A DNA stretch of 64,000 nucleotides from Paenibacillus harenae (GCF_030812415.1 NZ_JAUSST010000004.1:656609-720608); one strand, 5' to 3'; positions 17,098 to 26,830 are shown, counted from the first letter of the stretch. Numbers and translations: made by a program. The notes: generated by a model not told the origin, from the letters alone.

Positions 17098-18705
17098 ATG
17101 TACAAAGTGCTTATCGTCGATGATGAATATTACTTCAGGCAAGCTTTGAAGATTTCGCTGCCATGGAGTGAGCTGGGCTTTCAAATCGCGGGGGAAGCAA
17201 AAAACGGAGCGGAAGCGCTGGAGCTGATGCGCGAGGTAGAGCCTGATGTCGTGTTGGTCGATATGAATATGCCGATCATGGATGGATTGGAGTTTATACA
17301 CAAAGCCAAGGAGCGCGACCGGAAAACAAAATATTTGGTGTTGTCAGGTCACAGCGAATTCGAGTATGCCAGACAGGCCGTGCAATTGGGCGTTTTTAAT
17401 TACGTGCTGAAACCCATTAACGAAGAAGAACTCCAAAGTTCCTTACTGGATATGAAGGAGCTGATACGAATGGAGCGTCTGGGCAAGCTTGAGTTGGACG
17501 ATTTAAGAAAGCAGGCGAGCGAAGGCTTGTCTGTCATGAAGGAGCAAGTGCTGAATGATTGGCTGCAGGGCAACGGTATCTCTAGATCGCGATCCGAACG
17601 GGATCGATTAAATGATTTGGGAATAAAGTTGGAAGGGTTGCATTATCGGGCGATTGTCGTCGATCTGGATTCAAGCGATGAGAGGAATCTTGAGGAGGGT
17701 ATGCCGATTCGTAAAGCCAAGGTTCAAGAAATCGCTCAAAATGATATGCAAAACGCCTTTCAGTGTATCGGCTGTCACGATCATGATGCTCGTCTGGTTC
17801 TGATCATAGGTTCGCCTGACGGCTCCTTCAACAAGCTGGAAACGATTTGCGAACGAATTCGATTGAACGTACAGAACGATTTGGCCTGTACGGTAACGAT
17901 CGGCTTAGGGAATGGCTACGAAACGTTTGAGTCGATTTCGGTTTCATACAAGGAAGCGTTAATCGCCTTGAAGCATCGGTTTGTATGGGGTGGCAACAAG
18001 GTGTTCGCACATTCCTTGATTGCGGAAACCGGGATGAAGGTCGGATTGTTCTCGGTGGAAAAAAGAAGCGGCTTGCTGATGTTCATGCGAATCGGGAACT
18101 TGTCCGAGACGGAAGAGTGGCTCTCAAGTTTTTTTCATGATGCTCGCGTCCAAAAAGCTTCTATGGAAATGCTGCTTCTCGCCGGAATCGAAATCGTATC
18201 CACATGCCTGGAATTTTTGGCCGAATCGTCGCAAAGCTTTGAAGATGTCTTCCGAAATACGACCCAACCCGATATGATACAACACGTTCAGCGGATGAAA
18301 ACCTTCAACGAGCTGGAGGAATGGATACGTGCTTTGATTCTAGAGGCCATGAATCATGTGCATAGCCGCAAACCCAATAGAGCCGTCAAAGTCATAGAGG
18401 AGGTCAAATCGTATATTTCGAGGCACTACGGCAACGAAGAATTGCGAATCGAAGATATCGCAAAAAGCGTTCATATGAATTACAATCATCTTTGCTTCGT
18501 GTTCAAAAAAGAATCGACCTTCACGATCAATGACTACCTGACCGAAATACGGATCATTAAAGCAAAAGAGCTTTTTGATCAGGGAGAGAAGGTTATCCAA
18601 AACGTAGCGAATCGGGTGGGCTATGCGGACGCCAACTATTTCAGCAAATGCTTCAAAAAACATATGGGAATCACGCCTAGCAAATATGTGAATCAAATCC
18701 GATAG
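17098..18705 (+). CDS. YesN-type response regulator with AraC output domain
   Basis: A 535-residue regulator. The receiver has D8-D9, phospho-acceptor D55 in VVLVDMNMPIMDG and K105 in NYVLKP. The C-terminal AraC domain shows IEDIAKSVHMNYNHLCFVFK and NVANRVGYADANYFSKCFKK, ending GITPSKYVNQIR. ATG 17098 follows AGGAGGAAAG. It sits 75 bp after its kinase and is followed by a terminator and a binding-protein gene, so it probably controls the importer and beta-helix enzyme downstream. Confidence 0.92.
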   Translation: MYKVLIVDDEYYFRQALKISLPWSELGFQIAGEAKNGAEALELMREVEPDVVLVDMNMPIMDGLEFIHKAKERDRKTKYLVLSGHSEFEYARQAVQLGVFNYVLKPINEEELQSSLLDMKELIRMERLGKLELDDLRKQASEGLSVMKEQVLNDWLQGNGISRSRSERDRLNDLGIKLEGLHYRAIVVDLDSSDERNLEEGMPIRKAKVQEIAQNDMQNAFQCIGCHDHDARLVLIIGSPDGSFNKLETICERIRLNVQNDLACTVTIGLGNGYETFESISVSYKEALIALKHRFVWGGNKVFAHSLIAETGMKVGLFSVEKRSGLLMFMRIGNLSETEEWLSSFFHDARVQKASMEMLLLAGIEIVSTCLEFLAESSQSFEDVFRNTTQPDMIQHVQRMKTFNELEEWIRALILEAMNHVHSRKPNRAVKVIEEVKSYISRHYGNEELRIEDIAKSVHMNYNHLCFVFKKESTFTINDYLTEIRIIKAKELFDQGEKVIQNVANRVGYADANYFSKCFKKHMGITPSKYVNQIR

Positions 18706-18720
18706 CCTATACTTCAATAC

Positions 18721-18768
18721 AGACGTTAGGGTGAAAGTGAAAACTTTACCTCTATCGTCTATTTTTTT
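18721..18768 (+). terminator. terminator of the kinase-regulator operon
   Basis: AGACGTTAGGGTGAAAGT and ACTTTACCTCTATCGTCT form an imperfect 18-bp stem with a GAAA loop, followed by ATTTTTTT. Confidence 0.75.
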
Positions 18769-18843
18769 GCCGTTAATTTTACTGCTGACCCGAGAATAAT
18801 CTCTGTACTAAATTTGGGAAGATTCGTAAAATTAGCTCAAGGT

Positions 18844-18857
18844 TGATACCGCTTTCA
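18844..18857 (+). promoter_or_regulatory. cre-like box
   Basis: TGATACCGCTTTCA differs from the cre consensus TGNAANCGNTNNCA at one fixed position. It is 50 bp before the binding-protein gene and would allow CcpA control of this importer. Confidence 0.45.
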
Positions 18858-18907
18858 ATAGCTAAAGTCAACCCGATATCCGCTTTGACAAATAGGGGAG
18901 GTAAACA

Positions 18908-20275
18908 ATGAAAACGAAGTCAAAGGCAGCAGCTATGTTCCTTATGGCAAGTATTCTTCTGGTTTCATCGGCATGCAGCAGCGGGAATGAAACAAAGTCC
19001 AACCAGCCGTCCGACAATCCGTCGCCCTCAGCATCAAGCACGGAAGATAACAAGAATGCTGCGGAGACGGACGGCAAAAAAATCAAGATGAGAGTCATAA
19101 CGCTTACGACGGACGAGAATCGTAACAACATCATGGAAAAATTCATCAAACCGAACATTGCCGCAGCGCTTCCCAATATTGAAGTCGAGTTTGAGCCCGG
19201 CGGCGGCGGCGAGGATATGGCAAACAAATTGAAGACGTTGAACGCATCTGGGGATATGCCGGACGTATTCTGGAATGATGCGGGCTACTTTACGCCGTTG
19301 AAGAGCACAGGCAGCATTCTGGATCTGACATCCTATATTTCCAAAGACGGCTTCTTGGACAAATACGCGGTGCCGGATGCGTTAAAGCATGTCGATAACG
19401 GGATCTACAGCCTGTCTTCCGGAGCGGACACGTATTTCACCCCCGTCATCTTCTATCATAAAGATATGTTCGAGGAAGCCGGGGTTAAAGTGCCGACCAC
19501 TTTCGATGAGCTGATTCAAATCTCGAAGACGCTCAAGAGCAAGGGCATGGTTCCGGCCGTAACTCCCGGCAAGGACGGGTGGGGGCCAAAGCTCTTCATG
19601 CTGCAGCAAATGATTCAAATCGGGGACCCGCAGGCGATGGCGGACCTCGTCAGCAACAATACGGACTTCGCCAATCCATCCGTCAAGGAAGGAGCGGCTC
19701 GCATCGAAACGCTGGTCAAGGAAGGCGTGTTTCCAGACGGCATTGCCAATTTGGATTACGGTCCGGCGATGGAGATGTTTACGTCCAAAAAGGCGGCTAT
19801 GTTATGGATGTTTACTTGGGAGCTTCCGAATCTCGCAAAAGACGAAACGGTTGATTTTTTCCCATTCCCAAGCGCCAGCGATAAGTATGACCCTGCAGAG
19901 ACCGTACAGTTCTGGGGTTCTCCGGTTAACGGTTATGCGGTCAACGGCAAAACCGAGCACCCGGAAGAGGCAGTCAAGCTTGCCGAATTTCTAGCCATGG
20001 CGGACGCGTTATACTTCGAATCGACCGGCGCCCCGATATCCTTGCAGACCGGCAACCAGGCAATGGACAGGAGCCCGCTTATGCAGAAGTTCGTTGACTG
20101 GTACAATCCGATCCCTAATAAAATCGCGTCCTTGGCTCTTAATTCGCTAGATGCGAGGACGTCAGCCGAAATGTCCACGCAAGGAGCGAACTTATTGACG
20201 GGCGAGTACGCAGCCGAAGATTTTAATGTGGCGATGAACAAGATCTGGGGCGAAAATACGTGGTTTGACAAGTAA
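18908..20275 (+). CDS. sugar ABC transporter substrate-binding lipoprotein
   Basis: A 455-residue CUT1 receptor. The signal peptide ends SSACSSG with the lipid-modified Cys at 23, followed by a Ser/Asn/Pro-rich linker. Family features include DMPDVFWNDAGYFTPL, VPTTFDELIQISKTLKSKG and TSKKAAMLWMFTWELP. The ribosome site GGGGAGG lies 7 bases before the ATG. It is followed by an intercistronic hairpin and two permeases, and stands downstream of a yesMN pair. The ligand is unknown; the large beta-helix enzyme at the operon end suggests oligosaccharides from plant wall material. Confidence 0.9.
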   Translation: MKTKSKAAAMFLMASILLVSSACSSGNETKSNQPSDNPSPSASSTEDNKNAAETDGKKIKMRVITLTTDENRNNIMEKFIKPNIAAALPNIEVEFEPGGGGEDMANKLKTLNASGDMPDVFWNDAGYFTPLKSTGSILDLTSYISKDGFLDKYAVPDALKHVDNGIYSLSSGADTYFTPVIFYHKDMFEEAGVKVPTTFDELIQISKTLKSKGMVPAVTPGKDGWGPKLFMLQQMIQIGDPQAMADLVSNNTDFANPSVKEGAARIETLVKEGVFPDGIANLDYGPAMEMFTSKKAAMLWMFTWELPNLAKDETVDFFPFPSASDKYDPAETVQFWGSPVNGYAVNGKTEHPEEAVKLAEFLAMADALYFESTGAPISLQTGNQAMDRSPLMQKFVDWYNPIPNKIASLALNSLDARTSAEMSTQGANLLTGEYAAEDFNVAMNKIWGENTWFDK

Positions 20276-20290
20276 AAGATGCGATAACAG

Positions 20291-20325
20291 CTAAATCCCC
20301 TTCGGTTAGACCCGAGGGGGTTTAG
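20291..20325 (+). terminator. intercistronic hairpin after the binding-protein gene
   Basis: CTAAATCCCCTTCGG pairs with CCGAGGGGGTTTAG with little mismatch and no long T-run. Its place between receptor and permease matches the hairpin at 8209, so a role in unequal expression is likely. Confidence 0.65.
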
Positions 20326-20351
20326 ACACAAATTAAATGGTGGAGAGAGCG

Positions 20352-21236
20352 ATGAACAAGTACTTTAGCACCAAAATGTCCATATTTGTGTTTGCTTCCC
20401 CGGCATTGCTGCTGTTTACCGTATTCTGCGTATACCCCTTGCTGCCGGAGATCTGGATGAGCTTGCATAAGCATGACGGATTTAGAAATTTGGGTTTTGT
20501 TGGTTTAGATAATTACAAAGAAGTGATGGCTTCCCCATCCTTTTGGACCGCTCATAAGAATACGTATCTCATTGTAGCCATCTCATTATTGCTGGGGCTG
20601 CCCCTATCCATGATGCTTGCGCTTTTTATGGATGTTCAAACACCGAAGTTTCGTCGATTCTTCAAGATGGCGGCGATGTTCCCCGCTATCTTGTCGGTCA
20701 CGGTTGTTGCCCAGATTTGGCTGGCGTTCTACGAACCGAATTGGGGTTTATTTAACGACATTCTCAATTCGTTAGGGTTGAGCGCCTGGACGCATTCGTG
20801 GTTGACGGAGAAGAAAACGGTAATGCCCAGCATCGGGCTGACATTCCTGTGGCAATATATTGGACTGAACGCGATGCTGTTCTATACAGGAATCAAGACC
20901 ATACCCAAGAGCTACTATGAAGCGGCTTTGATCGACGGCGCCAATTTTGTTCAAGTTTGCTTACGAATTACGATCCCCTTGCTGCAGAATGTAATCAAAT
21001 ACGTACTCATTCTGTCTACATTAGGCTCAATGGCATTTTATTCGCATGTACGAGTCATGACGGCAGGAGGCCCGGGAGACCTATCCAGGACGGTCATCTA
21101 CCAGATGTATTATACGGCATTTGATACTTCCGAATTTGGTAAAGGTACTGCGATCGCCGTTATCTTTATTCTGGAATGCCTTTTGATCTCCTTTATCATT
21201 CAAAGGTACGTTGCCAGGGAAAAACTGGAGTTTTAA
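20352..21236 (+). CDS. sugar ABC transporter permease, MalF type
   Basis: A 294-residue CUT1 permease with six predicted membrane helices. It starts MNKYFSTKMSIFVFASPALL and has the EAA loop EAALIDGANFVQVCLRITIP. ATG 20352 follows GGTGGAGAGAG; the five codons before it in the longer frame contain the ribosome site. The stop overlaps the possible TTG start of the next permease. Same operon as the receptor at 18908. Confidence 0.9.
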   Translation: MNKYFSTKMSIFVFASPALLLFTVFCVYPLLPEIWMSLHKHDGFRNLGFVGLDNYKEVMASPSFWTAHKNTYLIVAISLLLGLPLSMMLALFMDVQTPKFRRFFKMAAMFPAILSVTVVAQIWLAFYEPNWGLFNDILNSLGLSAWTHSWLTEKKTVMPSIGLTFLWQYIGLNAMLFYTGIKTIPKSYYEAALIDGANFVQVCLRITIPLLQNVIKYVLILSTLGSMAFYSHVRVMTAGGPGDLSRTVIYQMYYTAFDTSEFGKGTAIAVIFILECLLISFIIQRYVAREKLEF

Positions 21237-22065
21237 GCTAGGGGGGAGCTTTCTGAAAGTATTAAGTCGAGTGTTTTGGGCAGCCGTCGGGTGCACGTTT
21301 CTGTTTCCCTTGTACTGGATGGTAACGATGTCGTTGAAGTCAAAAAGCGAAGCTTACGACAATCCTTTTGGCGTACCGTCTTCCTGGGACTGGCTGAACT
21401 TCAGCGAAGCGCTGTCCAAATATCATTTTTATACGTATTTCGAGAACAGCTTGATTTATACCGCAGGCACAATTGCCATTACGTTGACATCGGGCAGCAT
21501 GCTTGCTTATTGCCTCAGCCGCATGCAATGGAAATTCAATTCGGCGATGCTGTTTTATGTATCTATGGGTTTAATTGTCCCAATCGAAGTAGTCGTTATT
21601 CCTTTATTCCAGCTGGTTAAATGGATGCATATCAAAAATAGTTATTTGGGTCTTATCTTGCCGTATTCCGGCTTCGCAATCGCTTCCTGCGTACTGATGC
21701 TGTATGCCTTTCTCCGTTCTTTGCCCAAGGAGCTGGAAGAAGCGGCATGCATAGACGGAGCGAATGTCTATCAAACGTATATTAAAATCATATTTCCAAT
21801 CGTGATGCCGGCGCTCGTGACGCAATGCGTTCTTATATTCATTCGAATCTGGAACGAATTTCCGCTTGCTTTTATTATTGCTTCCAAGGATCAATTCCGG
21901 CCGCTTACTGTCGGGTTGCTTGGTTTCTTTATCAATGTGGGAGTTACGGATTGGGGGCTGATTGGCGCGAGTATGCTGCTGTCCAGTTTGCCTATGATCA
22001 TCGTTTATTTAATAGGCAACGAAAAGATCGAAAACGCATTGACAGCCGGGGCCATTTTGAAGTGA
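21211..22065 (+). CDS. sugar ABC transporter permease, MalG type
   Basis: A CUT1 permease of 270-284 residues. The EAA loop is EEAACIDGANVYQTYIKIIFP, and the N-terminal FPLYWMVTMSLKSKSEAYDN is typical of MalG partners. The start is uncertain: TTG 21211 has AAAGG before it and overlaps the previous gene by 26 bp, while CTG 21253 has a strong AGGGGGGAG 4 bases upstream. Neither is an ATG. The protein from CTG (LKVLSRVFWAAVGCTFLF) would be more usual in length and topology. Confidence 0.87.
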   Translation: MPGKNWSFKLGGSFLKVLSRVFWAAVGCTFLFPLYWMVTMSLKSKSEAYDNPFGVPSSWDWLNFSEALSKYHFYTYFENSLIYTAGTIAITLTSGSMLAYCLSRMQWKFNSAMLFYVSMGLIVPIEVVVIPLFQLVKWMHIKNSYLGLILPYSGFAIASCVLMLYAFLRSLPKELEEAACIDGANVYQTYIKIIFPIVMPALVTQCVLIFIRIWNEFPLAFIIASKDQFRPLTVGLLGFFINVGVTDWGLIGASMLLSSLPMIIVYLIGNEKIENALTAGAILK

Positions 22066-22200
22066 ATTCGAAGAAAGAGGAGGGGACACCGTTTAAAAAA
22101 CGGCCTGTATTTATTATTGACAAATATAGCAGAGAAACCGGCACTAATACCGCTTAGGCGGTAATGTGTATAAAATTTTACTTACATCCAAGGAGGTTTT

Positions 22201-25200
22201 ATGGAAGTGAGAAAAAGAGCATTAATTTGGATTATGACTTTGGTAATGGTATTTTCCATGCTACCATTTTCAGGGGCGGTAGTCGCGGCTGACAGTGCAC
22301 CAAGTGCAACTATCTATGTTGCTACAAATGGCAATGATAACACAGGTGACGGAACACAAGAAAAGCCGTACAAAACGCTTGCCAAGGCAAAAGCAGTAGT
22401 AAGGACTCTGCCTAAGACCGGCGGTGATATCGTCGTTCAAATTGCGGATGGATTTTATTCGCTTGATGAAACCCTGGTTTTCAACAAGGATGATTCCGGA
22501 AGTGCAAGTAGCACGATTCGCTATGAGGCGGCGCCGGGTGCGAAGCCGGTAATCAGCGCCGGTGAAATGCTGGAAAAAGGCGTATGGACAGAAGCTGTTG
22601 GCCTTACCCAGACTGGCGGCTTAACGGCGTATAAAACGACCCTTAACCGGAGCGAAAAGTTGCGCGCGATCTATGTAAACGATAAGCGCGCCAACATGAC
22701 GCTGAGCCCGCAAATAGTTTCGGCCAACAGAACCGTCACCGGCACCCCCACAGTCAGCTTTACCGCTGCCGGTAACCCTTGGGCGTGGCAGAACGGCAGC
22801 AACATCCGGGCGGGTATCGTATTCGATGCCAGCGTAGGTCTGACGGCGGAAACGAAAAACCCCCAAAACATCGAAGCCGAAAGCATGGGCGGCTCCACCG
22901 CCAGATGGGCGAGGCCTTTCGTCACCTTCGCGTCGATCGAACAGGCGCCGGCAGCCAGCAACAAGCCCGGCGGTGTCATGCTCCGGTTCCAGATGCCGTA
23001 TGGGGCGATTTCACAGTCTTTGAGTAATAACACGCAATACAATCCAGGTAACAATCAAGTAATCCGCAACGCTTTCGAGTTCTTCAACAAACGCGGAGAT
23101 TTCTATTTCGACCAGGCGGAAAGCACGCTTTATTACATCCCGCTTGAAGGCGAGGATATCAATACCGCCGACGTGGTCATTCCCAGGCTTGAGACGGTCC
23201 TTGACATAAGAGGAATCCCTGTAGGAGATCGGTTGAACCCTGTTGAGGGCTCGGATGATGGACGTGTCAAAAACATAACCTTTAACGGGCTGAAGTTTGC
23301 CCATACCGACTACAAACTGTATGAACTGACGGGCACATATACACTTAGCGACGGATCCGGTCCGGTAACGACCAGTTCCCGCGGCTTCGCGTCCGTTCAG
23401 GGCTCTATCGTGAACACAGTTTACTTCCCCAGCAGCATAAACTGGCATGAGACTTTCTACCGAGGGTATGACATACCGCCGGCAGCGGTAATGATCAACG
23501 CAGCGAGGAACATCAAAGTGCTGAACGGCGAGATCGGGCTTACCGGATTTAATGGCATCCATGTGGAAAACGATGTCAAGGATATCGAAGTCACGGGCAA
23601 CTATATCGTAGATACGCTCGCTTCCGGCATTAATATCGGACATCCGCAGCATATCTATGAAAACGATGAGCCGATTAAGCATGAATCTAGTGTTTCGGTC
23701 TCTGGCACGCCAATAAGGAACTGGGCCGGCGTTAATAAGGAAAAATTTACGGCGGGTACGGAAGCCGTGCCGGAGAATATTTATATTACAAATAACTTTT
23801 TGTACAGGACGTGCTACGGATTCCCGGGCGCCAACGCACTAGCCTCTTTCTACACAACTAACATGCAGGTACTGCATAACTACATTTATGACACCACTTA
23901 CGGCGCCATGAGCATCGGCTGGGGCTGGGACGAATACGATGGATTCGGTTTTACCGCCCAAGGTACCAACAAGACCGGCGGCCCTTACCATGGTACGCAT
24001 GAAACGAGTATCGCAAGGTCTCCAGTAATCACTACGACCTCCAGGAATAACAAAATAAACTATAACCGGATAGAGGAAATTTGCACGGTAGTTAACGACT
24101 CCGGAGCCATTTACTCACTGGGACGGCAGGGCGATCCGGGTAATTTGCCGGGCGGAGGGACATGGGACACCATCAACAATTTGACAAACAACCCCGTCAC
24201 CGACAAGAATAGTAACTGGCATCCTGACAACTGGACGAATTACACCGAGATGAACTACAACTTCCTTAACCCGAATCCAACTGGCAAACCCACGACCTCC
24301 AACAACTGGACGAACGGGTTCCATCCCGACGAAGGCAGTACGTTCATAAAGATGATAGGCAACGTCGTGCAGTCAAAGCTCTCCCATGCCCCCGGACAGA
24401 GCCGTCTTTTTGAGTTTAACAACTGGAAGCGCAAAAGCGATATGATTGCCGTCGAAGGTTACGTGGACGGGAATAACAACCAGAATGGCGCCCCTAGGAT
24501 TACTCACGACAATTACAAAAGCGAAGCCCGCATTTGGCCGGTTAAGGGCAACGAAATCGTTTTGAATTCGGGTCTTGCCAACGAATACACTCATATGATC
24601 CCAAGAAGCCTCATTGCCGATACCGAGTTTGAGTTGGCTTCCAACGTCATCGTGGCTGTAGGCGGTGAAAAACTGAGCCGCAGGGGTCTGCTAAAAGCTG
24701 AAGACACTGTTTGGCTCGCGCCCGCGAACACAACTGTCTTTAAAGAAGGCGTTACTATGACAAAAGCTGCCGGCAACGCAAAGACAATCAACACTCCATC
24801 TGCCGCAGGACAATACAAACTATATATCGTATATGGGGACGACAGAGAAACGGCCACTTCCAAGTATACGGCATACGTCGACGCGAGCAAGCCAGCAACC
24901 AATGTGGAAGATGGGAAAAGCTACGAAGTTTCAGCGGTACAGCCTCTTAAACTGACTTTGAGTGATGATTACACCTTTACGCTTAACGGCAAGCCCGTGG
25001 CGGATGGGCACGAAATCAGCACCGCAGGAAGCTGGACCTTGGTAGGCAGCACTTCGATGCCTGAAATAACCTTCAACTTTACCACCACAGTATCGGTGGC
25101 AAATAAGTTGCTCCCGGCTGACGTGTCAGTAGCCCCCGGCGGGACAGTCAGGTTTGCGTACGATTTGGACGACGCGACAAAAAAGATATGGATTTCCTCG

Positions 25201-26118
25201 TCGAGCGGCGGACATTTTGATGGAGGCGACGATGAAACAGTGGCCTCCGGCGACGCGCTCGAGATGACCGCGCCCATGTTGCCCGGTCCATACATTATTT
25301 ATGTACTGGCGGAAGACGGCGAAGTACTAAGTCAGTCGCACGCTCGTGTTGTGGTTCAGTTCGTTCCCGTAACGGAAATTAACGTCAGCGGGGAGAACGG
25401 CGCGTCCGTCATCAATCAGCTCGGCGGCACGCTGCAGATGACCGCAGCCGTGAAACCGGACAACGCGACCGATCGAAGCGTCACATGGACGGTCTCCGAA
25501 CTTGGCGGCACGGCGGCCGGCGCTGCGACGATCGACGGCACCGGCCTGCTTACGGCAGTCACCGATGGTACCGTCCGAGTAACGGCCTCCGCAGGCGACG
25601 GGTCCGGGGTGACCGGCACTAGCGTGGTGATGATTGATTCCGCCGCGCCGACGATCACCGTAATCGGACTCACAGACGGAAGTACGCTCGGCAATGCCGG
25701 CGAGTTCTCGGTACAGGTTGCCCTAACCGACAATCTGTCAGGAGTTGACGGCAGCAAGACGACGGTCACGCTGGATGCGAATCCTTATGTGCCGGGTTCG
25801 CCAGTGCCGCTATATACGCTGGCGCCGGGTTCACACGTGCTAGCCGTGACTTCAACCGATTTGGCGGGGAATACTGCCACAGTAACGTTGACTTTCACGA
25901 TTGAAGTCGATCAGGAAACCCTCAAGGAGCTAGTGACGGTTTTTGCGGAAAACGGGTCGATCGATTCGGACGGCATTTCCAACAGCTTGCTGAAGAAGCT
26001 GGAGGCTGGCCAGCTTGAGGCGTTTATCAACGAAGTGAAAGCGCAGCGCGGGAAGCATATCGCCGAAGAAGCGGCAGACTATTTACTTCGGGATGCACTC
26101 CTTATAACGGGTCGGTAG
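22201..26118 (+). CDS. secreted right-handed beta-helix enzyme (GH141-like) with Ig-like and FIMAH domains
   Basis: A 1305-residue exported protein. The signal peptide ends about residue 30 (GAVVAADS). Residues about 37-800 read as a parallel beta-helix with the opening IYVATNGNDNTGDGTQEKPY and TLAKAKAVVRTLPKTGGD, which resembles GH141 proteins; repeated N-x-I and G-I-x-I rungs follow (NIKVLNGEIGLTGFNGIHV). An Ig-like domain lies near 1055-1150 (VTEINVSGENGASVINQLGG), then a second beta-sandwich. The C-terminal 60 residues match the FIMAH type (LLKKLEAGQLEAFINEVKAQ). AAGGAGG precedes the ATG. It is the last gene after the importer and is likely the cell-surface or secreted depolymerase. Exact activity cannot be read; a pectin- or xylan-active enzyme is an inference. 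Confidence 0.8.
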   Translation: MEVRKRALIWIMTLVMVFSMLPFSGAVVAADSAPSATIYVATNGNDNTGDGTQEKPYKTLAKAKAVVRTLPKTGGDIVVQIADGFYSLDETLVFNKDDSGSASSTIRYEAAPGAKPVISAGEMLEKGVWTEAVGLTQTGGLTAYKTTLNRSEKLRAIYVNDKRANMTLSPQIVSANRTVTGTPTVSFTAAGNPWAWQNGSNIRAGIVFDASVGLTAETKNPQNIEAESMGGSTARWARPFVTFASIEQAPAASNKPGGVMLRFQMPYGAISQSLSNNTQYNPGNNQVIRNAFEFFNKRGDFYFDQAESTLYYIPLEGEDINTADVVIPRLETVLDIRGIPVGDRLNPVEGSDDGRVKNITFNGLKFAHTDYKLYELTGTYTLSDGSGPVTTSSRGFASVQGSIVNTVYFPSSINWHETFYRGYDIPPAAVMINAARNIKVLNGEIGLTGFNGIHVENDVKDIEVTGNYIVDTLASGINIGHPQHIYENDEPIKHESSVSVSGTPIRNWAGVNKEKFTAGTEAVPENIYITNNFLYRTCYGFPGANALASFYTTNMQVLHNYIYDTTYGAMSIGWGWDEYDGFGFTAQGTNKTGGPYHGTHETSIARSPVITTTSRNNKINYNRIEEICTVVNDSGAIYSLGRQGDPGNLPGGGTWDTINNLTNNPVTDKNSNWHPDNWTNYTEMNYNFLNPNPTGKPTTSNNWTNGFHPDEGSTFIKMIGNVVQSKLSHAPGQSRLFEFNNWKRKSDMIAVEGYVDGNNNQNGAPRITHDNYKSEARIWPVKGNEIVLNSGLANEYTHMIPRSLIADTEFELASNVIVAVGGEKLSRRGLLKAEDTVWLAPANTTVFKEGVTMTKAAGNAKTINTPSAAGQYKLYIVYGDDRETATSKYTAYVDASKPATNVEDGKSYEVSAVQPLKLTLSDDYTFTLNGKPVADGHEISTAGSWTLVGSTSMPEITFNFTTTVSVANKLLPADVSVAPGGTVRFAYDLDDATKKIWISSSSGGHFDGGDDETVASGDALEMTAPMLPGPYIIYVLAEDGEVLSQSHARVVVQFVPVTEINVSGENGASVINQLGGTLQMTAAVKPDNATDRSVTWTVSELGGTAAGAATIDGTGLLTAVTDGTVRVTASAGDGSGVTGTSVVMIDSAAPTITVIGLTDGSTLGNAGEFSVQVALTDNLSGVDGSKTTVTLDANPYVPGSPVPLYTLAPGSHVLAVTSTDLAGNTATVTLTFTIEVDQETLKELVTVFAENGSIDSDGISNSLLKKLEAGQLEAFINEVKAQRGKHIAEEAADYLLRDALLITGR

Positions 26119-26124
26119 TCGAAA

Positions 26125-26163
26125 GGGCTATCTTCCGAATCCAATCGGATCGGGAGATAGTCC
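26125..26163 (+). terminator. terminator after the beta-helix gene
   Basis: GGGCTATCTTCCGA pairs with TCGG and GGGAGATAGTCC, followed by TTC. Confidence 0.65.
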
Positions 26164-26312
26164 TTCATGCTGCATAGGCTCAATAAACATTATTCTCACT
26201 TCCTCATTCCCGATTGTATCATCGCTCGCCACGGTGATTACCCGGTAAATGAGGGTCCGCGTCTATATTCGCTCCTATGCGTCTACAAACTACTTCGAAC
26301 AAGGAGGTGATT

Positions 26313-26423
26313 ATGTTGGCTCGCGGAAACAACAATCAGCTCGTCGTTCCTCAAGCTCGCGCAGCTCGCGGCCTTTTCCGACGGGAAAAGGTTATAGAGC
26401 GCGAGGAGATTGGCGCCGAGTGA
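26313..26423 (+). pseudogene. small acid-soluble spore protein start, truncated
   Basis: A 36-codon ORF behind a perfect ribosome site (AAGGAGGTGAT, 26301-26311). The first 16 residues MLARGNNNQLVVPQAR match the N-terminus of alpha/beta-type small acid-soluble spore proteins, but the conserved MKYEIA and GADTTSR parts are absent. It continues as AARGLFRREKVIEREEIGAE and stops. About 30 bp later a sigK region-4 fragment begins. The strong ribosome site shows where the SASP gene began; the rest was lost in the rearrangement that brought in the sigK end. Confidence 0.5.
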
Positions 26424-26451
26424 AGCAAGGAATATCTCGTACTCCACCCAT

Positions 26452-26628
26452 TTGGATGATAGGGAAAAAGAAGTCGTCATCGGCCGCTTCGGCCTCATCC
26501 ACGGCGGCGACGAGCGGACGCAGCGGGAGATCGCGAAGGAGCTGGGCATCTCGCGAAGCTATGTGTCACGCTTTGAGAAGCGGGCTCTGATGAAGCTGTA
26601 TCATGAGTTTTATAAGGCGAAGAAGTGA
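26452..26628 (+). pseudogene. sigK fragment B (region 4 only)
   Basis: Homology to sigK starts at LDDREKEVVIGRFGL and runs to the natural end LYHEFYKAKK with one notable change (VSRFEKRAL for VSRIEKRAL). An ORF of 72 residues from ATG 26410 would fuse 16 unrelated residues to it. Region 2 is missing, so it cannot act as a sigma factor. Nucleotide sequence is very close to the full sigK, and the terminator behind it is the same type as behind fragment A. Confidence 0.85.
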
Positions 26629-26634
26629 CAGCGA

Positions 26635-26668
26635 AGCGTCACCTTGAAGAAGGTGGCGCTTTTTTTTA
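26635..26668 (+). terminator. terminator after sigK fragment B
   Basis: AGCGTCACCTT and AAGGTGGCGCT form an 11-bp stem with one mismatch and a GAAG loop, followed by TTTTTTTT. Confidence 0.85.
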
Positions 26669-26830
26669 TGCTTTGCAAGCTAAACTGCTTTTGGATGAAG
26701 GAAGATGATACTCGTTACAATTTAACCGAAAAAGAGCAGACTCATTAAATATACCTACCGAGGCAGGGATAAGCGGCCATTTACGAGAGACAAGGTATTC
26801 GCCAGTGACATATTAGTCGCTGCGGAGATA

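Noticed and set aside
26249..26590. 113-codon Ser/Arg-rich frame
   Set aside because: Low-complexity frame lying over the SASP start and sigK fragment in another phase; no ribosome site.
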